A stretch of DNA of 35,764 nucleotides, taken from positions 1 to 35,764 of the forward strand of contig CALCCF010000096.1 of NCBI GenBank assembly GCA_937899905.1. The letters run 5' to 3'. The stretch comes from an uncultured Phycisphaeraceae bacterium (lineage in GTDB: Bacteria > Planctomycetota > Phycisphaerae > Phycisphaerales > UBA1924). Under the pieces are notes generated by a model that searched no databases, was not told the DNA's origin, and was given only the letters and a program-made list of their open reading frames with translations. The position numbers and the translations under genes are program-made. The number at the start of each line of letters is the position of its first letter. Positions within the stretch are counted from its first letter, which is position 1. Positions 7,868 through 16,704 of the stretch are shown here, one piece after another.

Positions 7868-9646
7868 ATGCCCGAACCAGCACCATCCCATAACGGTCGA
7901 TCCAAGTCCGTGCTGGGCGCGCCAGGGCGCGCGTTCGCGACGTTCTTACGCATCGTCGAGTGGCTCGGAAACTGCCTGCCGCACCCCGTCACGCTGTTCG
8001 CATTGCTCGCGTGCATCGTGGCGGTCGTGAGCGGTATCGCGGCTTGGGCCAACTGGGAGGTCGTGTTCGAGCGCCCCTTGCCGGGCGGCGGCTTCGAGGA
8101 AGAGACCATCGTCGCGACGAGCATCATGAGCGGCGATGGGTTCCGCTGGCTCGTGACCAACCTCGTGAGGAACTTCACGAACTTTGCGCCGCTGGGCACG
8201 GTGCTCGTGGCGCTGCTTGGCGTGGCGGTTGCCGAGCGAAGTGGCTTGCTCGGTGCGGTCATCCGCGGCATGGTCCTTTCGGCGCCCCCGAAGCTCGTGA
8301 CGCTCGTGGTTGTGTTCGCTGGTGTGCAGAGCAACATCGCCAGTGAGATGGGCTACGTCGTGCTCATTCCGTTGGCGATGGTCGTATTCCATGCCCTTGG
8401 ACGTCACCCGATGGCGGGGCTCGCCGCGGCATTCGCCGGCGTGAGCGGCGGATACAGCGCAAACCTGCTAATCGGGACGATCGATCCGCTGCTGGCTGGC
8501 ATCACGCAGGAAGCCGCACAGATCGTGTCGCCCGGCTACGAGGTACACGCGGCCGTCAATTGGTTCTTCATGATTATCAGCGTATTCATGATCACGATCG
8601 TGGGATGGGCGGTCACCACGTTCATCGTCGAGCCGCGGCTTGGTGCATATGACGCGGCCAACGCAGACGAGAGCATCGAGAAGGATCCAACGCTCGGCAA
8701 GCTCACAGAAGATGAGAAGCGTGGTCTTGTGCGTGCAGGAATCGCGGCACTGGTTGCGGCGCTCGCGTTCGCCTACGTCGCCGGGCCCCAACTTACCCAG
8801 AAGGTCGAAGTCGCGCCGGACGTCACCATCACGCAGTATCTCGAGGCGGACGAAGCCCAGCAGCTCGAGTTTCGTACCCAAGCCGAAGGACCAGTGGAGA
8901 AGCGCGCACTCCGCATCACGACGGACAACGCACTCAACAGCGCCCTGACGGCCTTGCCCGGCTACGGCGTGCTTCGCAACCAGGAAACCGGCGGCCTGAT
9001 GCCCAGCCCGTTCCTCCGCGGCGTGGTCGCCATGATCTTCGTCTTCTTCATCATCCCGGGCTTCGTCTACGGCCGGGCGGTCGGCACGATGAAGAACGAC
9101 CGCGACGTTATTGACGCGATGGCCCACGGCATGAGCACGCTGGGCTTGTACATCGTGCTCGTCTTCTTCGCGGCCCAGTTCGTGGCGATGTTCAACTACT
9201 CCGGGCTCGGGCGCATGCTCGCGGTCGTCGGGGCCGACGGCATCCGGGCGCTGGGCATCGACTCGCCGATCGTGTTCATCCCGTTCATCCTGATGTGCTG
9301 CTTCATCAACCTCATGCTCGGCAGCGCAAGCGCCCAGTGGGCGGCGACCGCGCCGATCTTCGTGCCCATGCTCATGGGCGTGGGGTACTCGCCCGAGGTC
9401 ATCCAGGCGGCGTATCGCATCGGCGACAGCACGACCAACATCATCACGCCCATGATGAGCTACTTCGGGCTGATCCTGGCCGTGGCCGCGCGGTACGACA
9501 AGAAGCTAGGCATCGGCACGATGATCGCGACCATGCTGCCCTACTCGATCGCGTTCCTCGTCTGCTGGATCATCCTGTTTTATGTCTGGGTGTTCGGCTT
9601 CGGCTTGCCGGTGGGTCCGGGGGCGGAGACGTACTTCACGCCGTGA
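7868..9646 (+). CDS. AbgT-family transporter
   Basis: This 592-aa polytopic membrane protein resembles the AbgT family (p-aminobenzoyl-glutamate uptake or drug efflux). Family-like segments include PHPVTLFALLACIVAVVS near residue 40, SGGYSANLLIGTIDPLLAGIT in the first half, and GDSTTNIITPMMSYF with SASAQWAATAPIFVPML near the end. The protein is about 85 residues longer than E. coli AbgT. Much of the excess is a charged, non-membrane insert (about residues 300-365, around VTITQYLEADEAQQLEF) just before PGYGVLRNQETGG. ATG 7868 is chosen because the signal-less transporter sequence begins here and the upstream frame belongs to the opposite-strand decarboxylase. It is followed after 10 nt by hutG, so it is likely the first gene of the operon and may import a substrate for it. 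Confidence 0.85.
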   Translation: MPEPAPSHNGRSKSVLGAPGRAFATFLRIVEWLGNCLPHPVTLFALLACIVAVVSGIAAWANWEVVFERPLPGGGFEEETIVATSIMSGDGFRWLVTNLVRNFTNFAPLGTVLVALLGVAVAERSGLLGAVIRGMVLSAPPKLVTLVVVFAGVQSNIASEMGYVVLIPLAMVVFHALGRHPMAGLAAAFAGVSGGYSANLLIGTIDPLLAGITQEAAQIVSPGYEVHAAVNWFFMIISVFMITIVGWAVTTFIVEPRLGAYDAANADESIEKDPTLGKLTEDEKRGLVRAGIAALVAALAFAYVAGPQLTQKVEVAPDVTITQYLEADEAQQLEFRTQAEGPVEKRALRITTDNALNSALTALPGYGVLRNQETGGLMPSPFLRGVVAMIFVFFIIPGFVYGRAVGTMKNDRDVIDAMAHGMSTLGLYIVLVFFAAQFVAMFNYSGLGRMLAVVGADGIRALGIDSPIVFIPFILMCCFINLMLGSASAQWAATAPIFVPMLMGVGYSPEVIQAAYRIGDSTTNIITPMMSYFGLILAVAARYDKKLGIGTMIATMLPYSIAFLVCWIILFYVWVFGFGLPVGPGAETYFTP

Positions 9647-9656
9647 GAGTGATCCG

Positions 9657-10559
9657 ATGGAAGTTCCGTTCGCCACACCGCCAGAGACGCCGATCGAGCC
9701 GCATAATGGTCGGTTTTCGAGCACGGTGAAGCCGATCGGCGAGTACCGGCCCGATCCGGACGGGCGCCGTGCGGTCGTGATCCTCGGCATGCCGGACGAC
9801 ACGGGTGTGACGCTCAACAAAGGACGGCCGGGCGCGAAGGAAGGGCCGAGCGCGATCCGGCGGGTGTTGTCGCGACTGGGTGTCGAGCGACCGGCGACGT
9901 TCGATTGGCCGGCGGTGTACGACGCGGGCGATGTGCTTCCTGCGGGCGATGACCTCGACGAAACACACCGTCGGGTGAGCGAGGCATCGAAGGCGCTCAC
10001 GATGTCAGGACTGCTGCCAATTGGTCTCGGCGGCGGCCACGACCTGACCTTCGCGTTCGTTCGTGGCGTGATCGAAGGATCGCCGGATACCCTGAAGCCA
10101 CGCACGGGCGAGTACTTCGACCCGCATCTCGATGTCCGAGAGCGCCAGGGTTCCGGGATGCCGTTCCGTCGACTCATCGAGGCATGCGGAGTGACACGGC
10201 TTTTGAATACGGGCATGGACGCGAAGGCCAACAGCCGCGATCACTACGAGTGGTTCCTTTCGCATGGCGGTGAGATTCCTCAAGTCCCAAGCGAGCCGCA
10301 CACGGAGTCGTACTTTGCAAGCTTCGACCTTGACGCACTCGATGCGTCACACGCGCCCGGCGTGAGCGCTCCAGCACCGTGTGGCGAACCAGCGTTCACC
10401 GCTCCGCTCTGGATCAGCCGGGTTGTGAGCTCCCGTCACCTGCGATGCTTTGACATCATGGAGCTGAGTCCCCCACATGACGAGGGAGATCGCACCACAC
10501 GGCTCGCCGCGTATCTCTTTCTTCATGCCGTGCAGCACATGAGCTTGGCGCAGCCATGA
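9657..10559 (+). CDS. hutG: Arginase-family hydrolase, probable formimidoylglutamase
   Basis: This 300-aa cytoplasmic enzyme of the ureohydrolase superfamily carries all manganese ligands: GGGHD (residues 125-129), DPHLD (155-159) and SFDLDALD with Asp224 and Asp226. In histidine breakdown HutG hydrolyses N-formimino-L-glutamate to glutamate and formamide. The assignment rests on the following gene, hutI, whose start overlaps this stop in an ATGA. By sequence alone an agmatinase or guanidinobutyrase could not be excluded. The start at 9657 lies 10 nt after the transporter stop, with GAGAGTG upstream as a modest Shine-Dalgarno. The genes for the first two steps (hutH, hutU) are not in the window. 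Confidence 0.85.
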   Translation: MEVPFATPPETPIEPHNGRFSSTVKPIGEYRPDPDGRRAVVILGMPDDTGVTLNKGRPGAKEGPSAIRRVLSRLGVERPATFDWPAVYDAGDVLPAGDDLDETHRRVSEASKALTMSGLLPIGLGGGHDLTFAFVRGVIEGSPDTLKPRTGEYFDPHLDVRERQGSGMPFRRLIEACGVTRLLNTGMDAKANSRDHYEWFLSHGGEIPQVPSEPHTESYFASFDLDALDASHAPGVSAPAPCGEPAFTAPLWISRVVSSRHLRCFDIMELSPPHDEGDRTTRLAAYLFLHAVQHMSLAQP

Positions 10560-11749
10560 CCACCATCGCCAACGCCCGAATCCTGACTCTCGATCCGTCA
10601 CTCGGTGAAGGCCAACTCGGCGTCATCGAACGCGGCTGGATCTGCTTCAAGAACGGTCGAATCGACGAGGTCCGCGCTGGCGAACCGATCGGAAGCGCCG
10701 ATATCAACGCCGATGGTCGCGTGCTCATGCCGGCGTTCGTCGATTGCCACACGCACGCGTGCTGGGCGGGGGATCGCACCGACGAGTGGGCGGCGCGGCT
10801 GGCGGGCGCGTCGTACCTCGAACTGCTCGAGGCGGGCGGTGGCATCATGAGCACCGTCCGTGCCGTGCGCGCGGCATCGCAGCAAGAGCTCGCGGATCTC
10901 CTGCTCGAGCGATTGCGCACGATGCTCGCGCTCGGCACCACGGTCGTCGAGGTCAAGAGCGGATACGGCCTGTCGACCGACGACGAACTGAAGATGCTCC
11001 GCGCGATCGCCGACGCGGGCGAGCGGTTCGAGGGTGTTGTCGTGCCCACCGCGTGCATCGGCCACGCGCTCGACCCTGACGTCCCGCGTGAGCGGTTCAT
11101 TCGGACGACCATCGACGAGACGCTGCCAGCCGTCACCGCCGAATTCCCGGGCATCGCCGTCGACGCGTACGCCGAGCCGGCGGCCTGGCATCTCGAGGAG
11201 TGCCTCGAGCTGTTCGACAAGGCCGCGGCTGCTGGCCACACGTGCCGCGTGCACGCCGACCAGTTCACATCGATGGGCATGGTCGAGGCGGCGCTCGAGC
11301 GGGGCTTTATGAGCGTGGACCATCTCGAAGCGAGCGACACATCGCTGCTCGAGCGCGTTGCCCGGAGCGAGACGCACGCGGTTGTGCTGCCGTGCAGCGG
11401 GTTTCATGTCGATCGCCGGTACGCGGATGCGCGCACGCTGGTGGATCATGGCGCGAAGCTGTGCCTCGCGACAAACCTGAACCCGGGCAGCGCGCCGTGC
11501 CCGAGCATGCCGATGGCCATCGCGCTCGCGTGCCGGTTCTGTGGCGAGCCGCCGATCTCACCCGAGCAGGCCATCGTCGCGACAACGCGCACGCCGGCGC
11601 GGATGCTGGGGCTGCAAGACCGTGGCACGCTGTCCCCAGGCTCGAGCGCCGACGCGATCCTGCTTCATCACCACAGCGAGCGCGAGTTGGCCCACACGTT
11701 CGGTGCCAACCCGGTCGAGCGGGTCTGGGTGAATGGTGCCAAGGCCTGA
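10556..11749 (+). CDS. hutI: Imidazolonepropionase
   Basis: This 397-aa enzyme of the amidohydrolase superfamily opens the ring of imidazolone-propionate to give N-formiminoglutamate, the third step of histidine degradation. The metal motif DCHTHACWAG has His65 and His67. The family signature GGGIMSTVRAVRAAS follows, then VEVKSGYGL, VHADQFTSMG, DHLEAS and NLNPGSAP. Length and motif order are those of a complete HutI. Its ATG overlaps the hutG stop by 4 nt, which suggests translational coupling. It is the last gene of the operon and converges on the gene ending at 11774, 24 nt away, with no obvious terminator between them. Confidence 0.95.
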   Translation: MTTIANARILTLDPSLGEGQLGVIERGWICFKNGRIDEVRAGEPIGSADINADGRVLMPAFVDCHTHACWAGDRTDEWAARLAGASYLELLEAGGGIMSTVRAVRAASQQELADLLLERLRTMLALGTTVVEVKSGYGLSTDDELKMLRAIADAGERFEGVVVPTACIGHALDPDVPRERFIRTTIDETLPAVTAEFPGIAVDAYAEPAAWHLEECLELFDKAAAAGHTCRVHADQFTSMGMVEAALERGFMSVDHLEASDTSLLERVARSETHAVVLPCSGFHVDRRYADARTLVDHGAKLCLATNLNPGSAPCPSMPMAIALACRFCGEPPISPEQAIVATTRTPARMLGLQDRGTLSPGSSADAILLHHHSERELAHTFGANPVERVWVNGAKA

Positions 11750-11773
11750 TGCCCTCGCCCGCGCCGTCGCGCA

Positions 11774-13405
11774 CTACTTGATGTTCGACCGGAGCATGTA
11801 GCTGCTCGGCGGCAGCTCGTCCTCGAAGCCCCACATCGGCACGCCGATCATCGTGTCGCCGGCCTGGTGGTCCTTGATGACGTTGACGGGGCGATCGATC
11901 GCCAGCTCGGGGTTCTCGTGGTCGGCGACGAGCAGGCGGACCTGCAGCCGCGAGCGATCCGAGAAGTACCATGTGCCGTTGCTGTAGGTCCACTTGGTCT
12001 CACGCTTCCACGCCTCGGCGGGGATCCGGACCTTGAGGACCTCGAACTCGTCCTGCTGGACCTTCCAACCGCTAACGGCTATCGCGATCGTCTTGTCGCG
12101 ATCCTCACCGGTGTAGTTGTCGGCGGGCATGGTGTTCTCGCGGATGATCAGCTCGCGCAGCTGGTCGGCCTGGGTCTTGAGCCTGGCTTGCGTGGCGTCG
12201 TACTGCTCGCGCATCGACGCGCCGGCCGTGGCGTCGAGCGACGCGAGCAGGGTGACCTTTGCATCGGCGAAGCCCATGACCTGCGGGATGCCGCCGTTGA
12301 ACCAGGCCGGCTTCTGCTCGGCGACCGCCTCGTCGGCGTAGCGCTGGGCGGTTGCCAGATCCTCGCGGATCTTGCCGGGCAGGGCGAGCTGTTCGGCGCG
12401 GGCCCGCTCCATGAACGCGGCGTGGTTCTTGAGGAAGCCGTTGCCCACGCCCTCGATGCGCTCGCCCTGGGCGGTGCGCTGCTGGATGAGCCGCGCGTAC
12501 TTGCGGGCCAGGCGGATCGCCTCGTCGTAGGCCGGCTGGGACTGCGGGATGGTCTCGGCCGCCATCGGGAGATCCGTCTCGAGGATCTCGGGCCGGGCGA
12601 ACATGATCGAAAGCTCTCGTAGCCGCTTGTGGTCGGCCTCGAACTCGGGATAGTTCGCGGGGTTGATGAGATCCTTGAGCCGCGCGTCGAGGGGACGCAG
12701 GTAGTCGGTCGCGACGGTGACCTTGGCCCGTGCAGTGTTCAGTCGCTGCCGCGCAGCGGGCACGCCCCGGCCGTCTTCGGGGAGCTGCACGAGCGTGTCG
12801 TTGGCGAAGCCGGTCTTTCGTTCGGCGTTGGCGACCACGCCGAGCAGCGCGTCGACGTCGCGGAAATCGATCGCCAGCTGGTCCTGGATGGCCCTCATCG
12901 CCTCGGTGCGCTCGGTGAGGACCTGGGCGTTGCCCTCGACCTCGCGGATGTGGAAGATCGCGTTTCGCAGCAGCTGCTCCTGCTGGTAGTCCAGCCGCGT
13001 TCCCGTGTCCGTCTCGGGCTCGAGGGGCGCGGCGTCGCCGACCATGAACTCGCGCAGGCGGTTGAACTCGTTGGCTGCCGCCGCGTACCGCTCGACCGCG
13101 GCCGCACGGCCCTCGGCATCGGCGGGAGCCTTCTCGAGCTCGGCCTTGGCCGCGTTGATGTCGCCGAGCGCGCTCTCGAGCCGCTGCATGAGCAGCTTGC
13201 CGGCCGACCCCCTGGGCGGGGACGTTCGCCCGCGGATGCTGGCGGCCACCGACTCGAGGTTGGCCTCGGCCCGACGCAGCAGGCCGTTGGCACGATCGAC
13301 GTCGTTCAGGTGTTCGGCGGCGGGCGCAAGGCTGGCGCACAGCCCCAGGACGAGCATCGCCACGAGCATGAGCGGCGAACGATGGGAAGCGGCGGCGGGC
13401 ATCAT
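11774..13405 (-). CDS. Secreted helical protein of unknown function
   Basis: This 543-aa protein starts at ATG 13405, six nt after a strong GAGGAGGT. Residues 1-30 are a clear signal peptide (SPLMLVAMLVLGLCASLAPAAE). The body is rich in Ala, Glu, Arg and Leu, with long predicted helices and coiled-coil character, for example around AERYAAAANEFNRL-like and AQVLTERTEAMRAIQDQL segments. The last 100 residues change to a beta-type domain with WTYSNGTWYFSDRSR and VPMWGFEDELPPSSY. No family was recognised and no catalytic motif is visible. It should act in the periplasm or at the cell surface. The ABC-F gene ends 108 nt upstream on the same strand, but the separate Shine-Dalgarno and a TACCAT at 13429-13434 suggest its own promoter. 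Confidence 0.75.
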   Translation of the reverse strand: MMPAAASHRSPLMLVAMLVLGLCASLAPAAEHLNDVDRANGLLRRAEANLESVAASIRGRTSPPRGSAGKLLMQRLESALGDINAAKAELEKAPADAEGRAAAVERYAAAANEFNRLREFMVGDAAPLEPETDTGTRLDYQQEQLLRNAIFHIREVEGNAQVLTERTEAMRAIQDQLAIDFRDVDALLGVVANAERKTGFANDTLVQLPEDGRGVPAARQRLNTARAKVTVATDYLRPLDARLKDLINPANYPEFEADHKRLRELSIMFARPEILETDLPMAAETIPQSQPAYDEAIRLARKYARLIQQRTAQGERIEGVGNGFLKNHAAFMERARAEQLALPGKIREDLATAQRYADEAVAEQKPAWFNGGIPQVMGFADAKVTLLASLDATAGASMREQYDATQARLKTQADQLRELIIRENTMPADNYTGEDRDKTIAIAVSGWKVQQDEFEVLKVRIPAEAWKRETKWTYSNGTWYFSDRSRLQVRLLVADHENPELAIDRPVNVIKDHQAGDTMIGVPMWGFEDELPPSSYMLRSNIK

Positions 13406-13513
13406 GTCAGACCTCCTCACAAGGGGGCATGGTACGGCTCCGGATCGCACCGTCCCGTGCGCGACCGCCGCCTATCGGGCCTCGGGCCTCCCCGGGTTTC
13501 ACGGCTGGTCGCG

Positions 13514-15394
13514 TCAGCCGCCGCGCATCGCATCGAGCTCGGCCCACCGGGCGTACAGGTCCTGCACCCTCTTCTGGACCGCGCCAAGTTGCTCGTACGC
13601 CTTGGCCGCCCGCGCGTGGTCGGTGGCGAGCGCCGGATCGTCGGCGGCCGCCTGCAACGCTTCGAGCTCGCCCTCGGCCTCGAGGATCGCCTCTTCCATG
13701 CCGTCGTACTCGCGCTGGAGCTTGTACGAGAGCTTGCCGGGCTTGGTCGTGCTCGCCTTCTTCGGCTCATTCGCTGTCGGCTTGGGTTCCGCCCGATCGG
13801 CCGCGGCCCGCTCGGCCTTGCGCGCGGCCGACTGCCACTGCTCCATCGACGCGTACCACTTCGCGCCCCCACTGCCATCCAGCGCCACGTACTCGGTGGC
13901 GATGCGTTCGAGCAGGAATCGGTCGTGGCTGACCAGCACGATCGCGCCGGCGAACTCCAGCAGCGCCTGCTCGAGCACTTCGAGCGACGGGATATCCAGG
14001 TCGTTGGTCGGCTCGTCCAGCAGCAGCACGTCGGCGGGCGAGCGCATGAGGTTGGCGATGAGCACGCGGGCCTGCTCGCCTCCCGACAGATCGCCCAGGC
14101 GCATGGGCAGCTGCTCGGGCTCAAACAGGAAGCGTTTTGCCCAACCGGTGATGTGCACCGACGCGCCGCGGTAGTGCACGGTGTCGCCGACGGGGCCGAG
14201 CGCGTCGCGCAGGCTCTGCTCCTGCCCATTTTCTAAGAAGAGCGCATCGCGGTGCTGGCTGAAGGTGATGATCTTCAGGTCGTCGGCCGGCTTGATCGTG
14301 CCCGAGTCGGGCTGCATGTCGCCGGACATCAGGCGCATGAGGGTTGTCTTGCCCGAGCCGTTGACGCCCATCAGCCCGAGCCGCTGGCCGGGGGTCAGCG
14401 TGAGGTCCAGTCCTTCAAACAGCTTCTTGTCGCCCAGCTGCTTGGAGACCGCGCGGAGCGTCAGCAGCTTGTTGGTCCGCCGCTCGGTCGCGTCGAACTC
14501 GATCGTCGTCGTCTTCGTGGGCGCGGCGTTGCGGTCCCTGGTGTCCTGCAGCTCCTGCTTCCGCTCGGCGGCGGCCTTGACCTGGCTGTGGTTGCGCGTG
14601 CCGCGGCCCTTGACGCCCTGGTGCAGCCAGGCCGTGTCGCGGCGGACCTTGCCGGCGATGGCCGACTGGGCCGCCTTCTGGGCCTCCAGGAACGCGTCCT
14701 TGCGGCGGACGAACTCGCTGTAGTTGCCCGCGGCCTCGAACGCGCCGCCGGGGTAGGCCGCCGACAGCTCCATGATGCGCGTGGCGGTGTTCTCCAGGAA
14801 GCGCCGGTCGTGCGTCACGAACACCATCGCCATCGGCGAGTTGCGCACGAAGCCCTCGAGCCACAGCACGCCCTCGAGGTCGAGGTGGTTGGTCGGTTCA
14901 TCGAGGAGGAGTAACTCGGGCTCGCCGACGAGGGCCCGGGCGATCGACAGCCGCTTGCGCCAGCCGCCCGAGAGCGTCTCGACCGGCTGGTCGTGGTCGG
15001 CAAAGCCGAGCCTGGTCAGCACGATCGCCGCGCGCGTGCCGGCGTCCGTGTGGTCGCCGTGGTCGTGATCGTCATGCCCGTGCGCTTCGCGTTCGGCCTC
15101 GACCGCGCGCCGCACGACCGACATCGGCGTGGCCCCGGGCGCGAACACATCGTCCTGGGGGATGTACGCCGCCCGCAGCCCGCGCCGCCGCACGATCTCG
15201 CCCGAGTCGGCCTCGACCAGTTCCACGCCAGCGGCGTCTCCGGCGAGGATCTTCATGAGCGTGGACTTGCCCCCGCCGTTGGGCCCGATGAGCCCCAGCC
15301 GCTCGCCGTCCTCGACGTGCACCGACACGCCCTCGAAGAGGGTCTTCGAGGGGTAGGCCTTGGTCAGGTTGCGTGCGGAGAGGAGGGTGGGCAT
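13514..15394 (-). CDS. ABC-F ATPase, Uup-like, with His-rich insert
   Basis: This 626-aa soluble protein has two ABC domains and no membrane segments. Domain 1: Walker A GPNGGGKST (37-45), signature LSGGW (141-145), Walker B LLDEPTNHLD (163-172). A linker with HQGVKGRGTRNHSQVK-type sequence (about 258-273) follows. Domain 2: GVNGSGKTT (343-351), LSGGEQ (436-441), LLDEPTNDLD (458-467). The C-terminal 70 residues form a coiled coil (YKLQREYDGMEEAI), which is typical of Uup. ABC-F proteins act on ribosomes or, for Uup, also in DNA repair. An unusual HGHDDHDHGDH insert sits at 105-115, between Walker A and the signature. No Shine-Dalgarno precedes ATG 15394; a longer open frame upstream overlaps the next gene in another frame and is not used. 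Confidence 0.92.
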   Translation of the reverse strand: MPTLLSARNLTKAYPSKTLFEGVSVHVEDGERLGLIGPNGGGKSTLMKILAGDAAGVELVEADSGEIVRRRGLRAAYIPQDDVFAPGATPMSVVRRAVEAEREAHGHDDHDHGDHTDAGTRAAIVLTRLGFADHDQPVETLSGGWRKRLSIARALVGEPELLLLDEPTNHLDLEGVLWLEGFVRNSPMAMVFVTHDRRFLENTATRIMELSAAYPGGAFEAAGNYSEFVRRKDAFLEAQKAAQSAIAGKVRRDTAWLHQGVKGRGTRNHSQVKAAAERKQELQDTRDRNAAPTKTTTIEFDATERRTNKLLTLRAVSKQLGDKKLFEGLDLTLTPGQRLGLMGVNGSGKTTLMRLMSGDMQPDSGTIKPADDLKIITFSQHRDALFLENGQEQSLRDALGPVGDTVHYRGASVHITGWAKRFLFEPEQLPMRLGDLSGGEQARVLIANLMRSPADVLLLDEPTNDLDIPSLEVLEQALLEFAGAIVLVSHDRFLLERIATEYVALDGSGGAKWYASMEQWQSAARKAERAAADRAEPKPTANEPKKASTTKPGKLSYKLQREYDGMEEAILEAEGELEALQAAADDPALATDHARAAKAYEQLGAVQKRVQDLYARWAELDAMRGG

Positions 15395-15495
15395 GGGGCG
15401 GGGGCTCGGGTCTGGAACGTCGGCCGATACGGTACGCGGCCCGCGTGCCGATCCCGTTCCGCCGCCCGCATGCCCGGTTCCTCGCCGGAGGGCGC

Positions 15496-16446
15496 TCAGG
15501 CCCGCATCGAGCCCCAGGCGCTCGCTGTTGCTTGGCGCTCGTACGGCCGGCCGCACTCGGGGCAGTTGCCGGCCGCGGGCAGTTCGCGCAAGTCGTACAT
15601 GCAGGCGGTGCACACGAAGTCGCCCGCGAGCGACGCGCGGCGCAGGCGGGCGGCGATCCTGGGCAGGCATACGAGCAGCACGATCGCCAGACCAGCCAGC
15701 GGCGCGAACGTGTACGCCCACCAGGGATCGGGCATCAGCCACCAGAAGAACCACAGCACGCCGGTCGCCGGCAGCAGGACGCAGCACGCCAGCAGCACCA
15801 CCGCGTGCAAGCGCGACAACGCGGGCACGCCCCGCGCGCCCCCGTGCAGTTTGCCGTGGACGGTCATGGCCAGCGCCGCCAGCAGATGGATCGCCGCCGC
15901 GATGGCGACCGCGAGCCCGGCGCCGTTCACGATGTTCCACGCGCGGGCCCGGCGATCGATGACGACCGTTGTGAGCTGGCCACGCTGCAGCAGGTCCAGG
16001 GCCACGGGCCTAGGATCGAGCCCTTCGTCAAAAGACGTCACGCGGGTCGGGTGGGTCTGAAGAGACGCGCGCAGCGCCGACTCGGCCCGAGCGATCGCCG
16101 CCGGATCGGGCTGGGCGAGTGAGACCCCGCCTTCGACCAAAGTAAACGTCCACGCCGTGCGATCCAGCAACGGCCCGGCACCCGTGCGATGCAACTCGTA
16201 GAACAGCAGCCCGAACGGCGCGCCGCCCCTCAACCCGGGCGAGGGGTGCGACCAACTGGCGGCGGTCGCGGTCTGCCAGTTCGTGCCGCCGAGGTCGAAG
16301 ACCGTCTCGAAGATCAGCCGCCCGAAGAACGCCGCCACCACGACGCCGATCGAGAAGTACACCGCCGGCCAACGCCGCCAGCGCGGCCGCCCGTCCTCCC
16401 GCCGGGCCCTGAGCGCCGCCATCCCCCGAGCCGTTCGCCGGTCCAT
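15496..16446 (-). CDS. Membrane protein with C-terminal zinc ribbon
   Basis: This 316-aa protein has several hydrophobic segments: one near residues 27-47 (AVYFSIGVVVAAFFGRLIF), one around AIAAAIHLLAALAMTV, and two in the last third (HAVVLLACCVLLPATGVLWFFWW and FAPLAGLAIVLLVC). The tail carries two CxxC pairs, CTACMYDL and CPECGRPYE, which should bind zinc. Such short ribbons are common in planctomycete membrane proteins, but no function is known. ATG 16446 has no Shine-Dalgarno; TAGACT lies 6 nt upstream and would give a leaderless mRNA. ATG 16422 is a weaker alternative. The ABC-F gene follows after about 100 nt on the same strand. Confidence 0.72.
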   Translation of the reverse strand: MDRRTARGMAALRARREDGRPRWRRWPAVYFSIGVVVAAFFGRLIFETVFDLGGTNWQTATAASWSHPSPGLRGGAPFGLLFYELHRTGAGPLLDRTAWTFTLVEGGVSLAQPDPAAIARAESALRASLQTHPTRVTSFDEGLDPRPVALDLLQRGQLTTVVIDRRARAWNIVNGAGLAVAIAAAIHLLAALAMTVHGKLHGGARGVPALSRLHAVVLLACCVLLPATGVLWFFWWLMPDPWWAYTFAPLAGLAIVLLVCLPRIAARLRRASLAGDFVCTACMYDLRELPAAGNCPECGRPYERQATASAWGSMRA

Positions 16447-16452
16447 CAGCCG

Positions 16453-16458
16453 AGTCTA
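16453..16458 (-). promoter_or_regulatory. -10 element, likely leaderless start of the zinc-ribbon protein
   Basis: TAGACT on the minus strand ends 6 nt before the ATG at 16446. There is no Shine-Dalgarno and no convincing -35 box. Confidence 0.45.
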
Positions 16459-16530
16459 CCCCATCATGCGGTCGCCACGGTCGACATCGGGCCGGGCCGG
16501 AAGACGTGATCGGACCCGCGGAGGAGCCGT

Positions 16531-16571
16531 TTCCGACCGGTCGGGAGGCGTTCCCGACCGGTCGGGAGGCG
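16531..16571. repeat. Two tandem copies of a palindromic 20/21-bp unit
   Basis: The units TTCCGACCGGTCGGGAGGCG (16531-16550) and the same with one extra C (16551-16571) lie head to tail. Each contains the perfect palindrome CCGACCGGTCGG; the second extends to 14 bp. Their centres (16538.5 and 16559.5) are exactly 21 bp apart, about two turns of DNA, which would place two dimeric regulators on one face. The site lies about 85-125 bp before the zinc-ribbon gene. Confidence 0.6.
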
Positions 16572-16704
16572 CCTCCGAAGGAGCATGGGCCGCTCCCGGG
16601 CGATCGGGCGTAACTCGCGTGCTGTCGGCCGGGGTTCGTGGGCGGTCCGAGGCGCTCCGAAAGGCCGCGCGAACCACCCGTACGCCGTCCCAAGCGATCC
16701 GCGA

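Noticed and set aside
12629-14236. 535-codon open frame on the plus strand
   Set aside because: Antisense to the ABC-F gene and the secreted helical protein; no ribosome site or motif.
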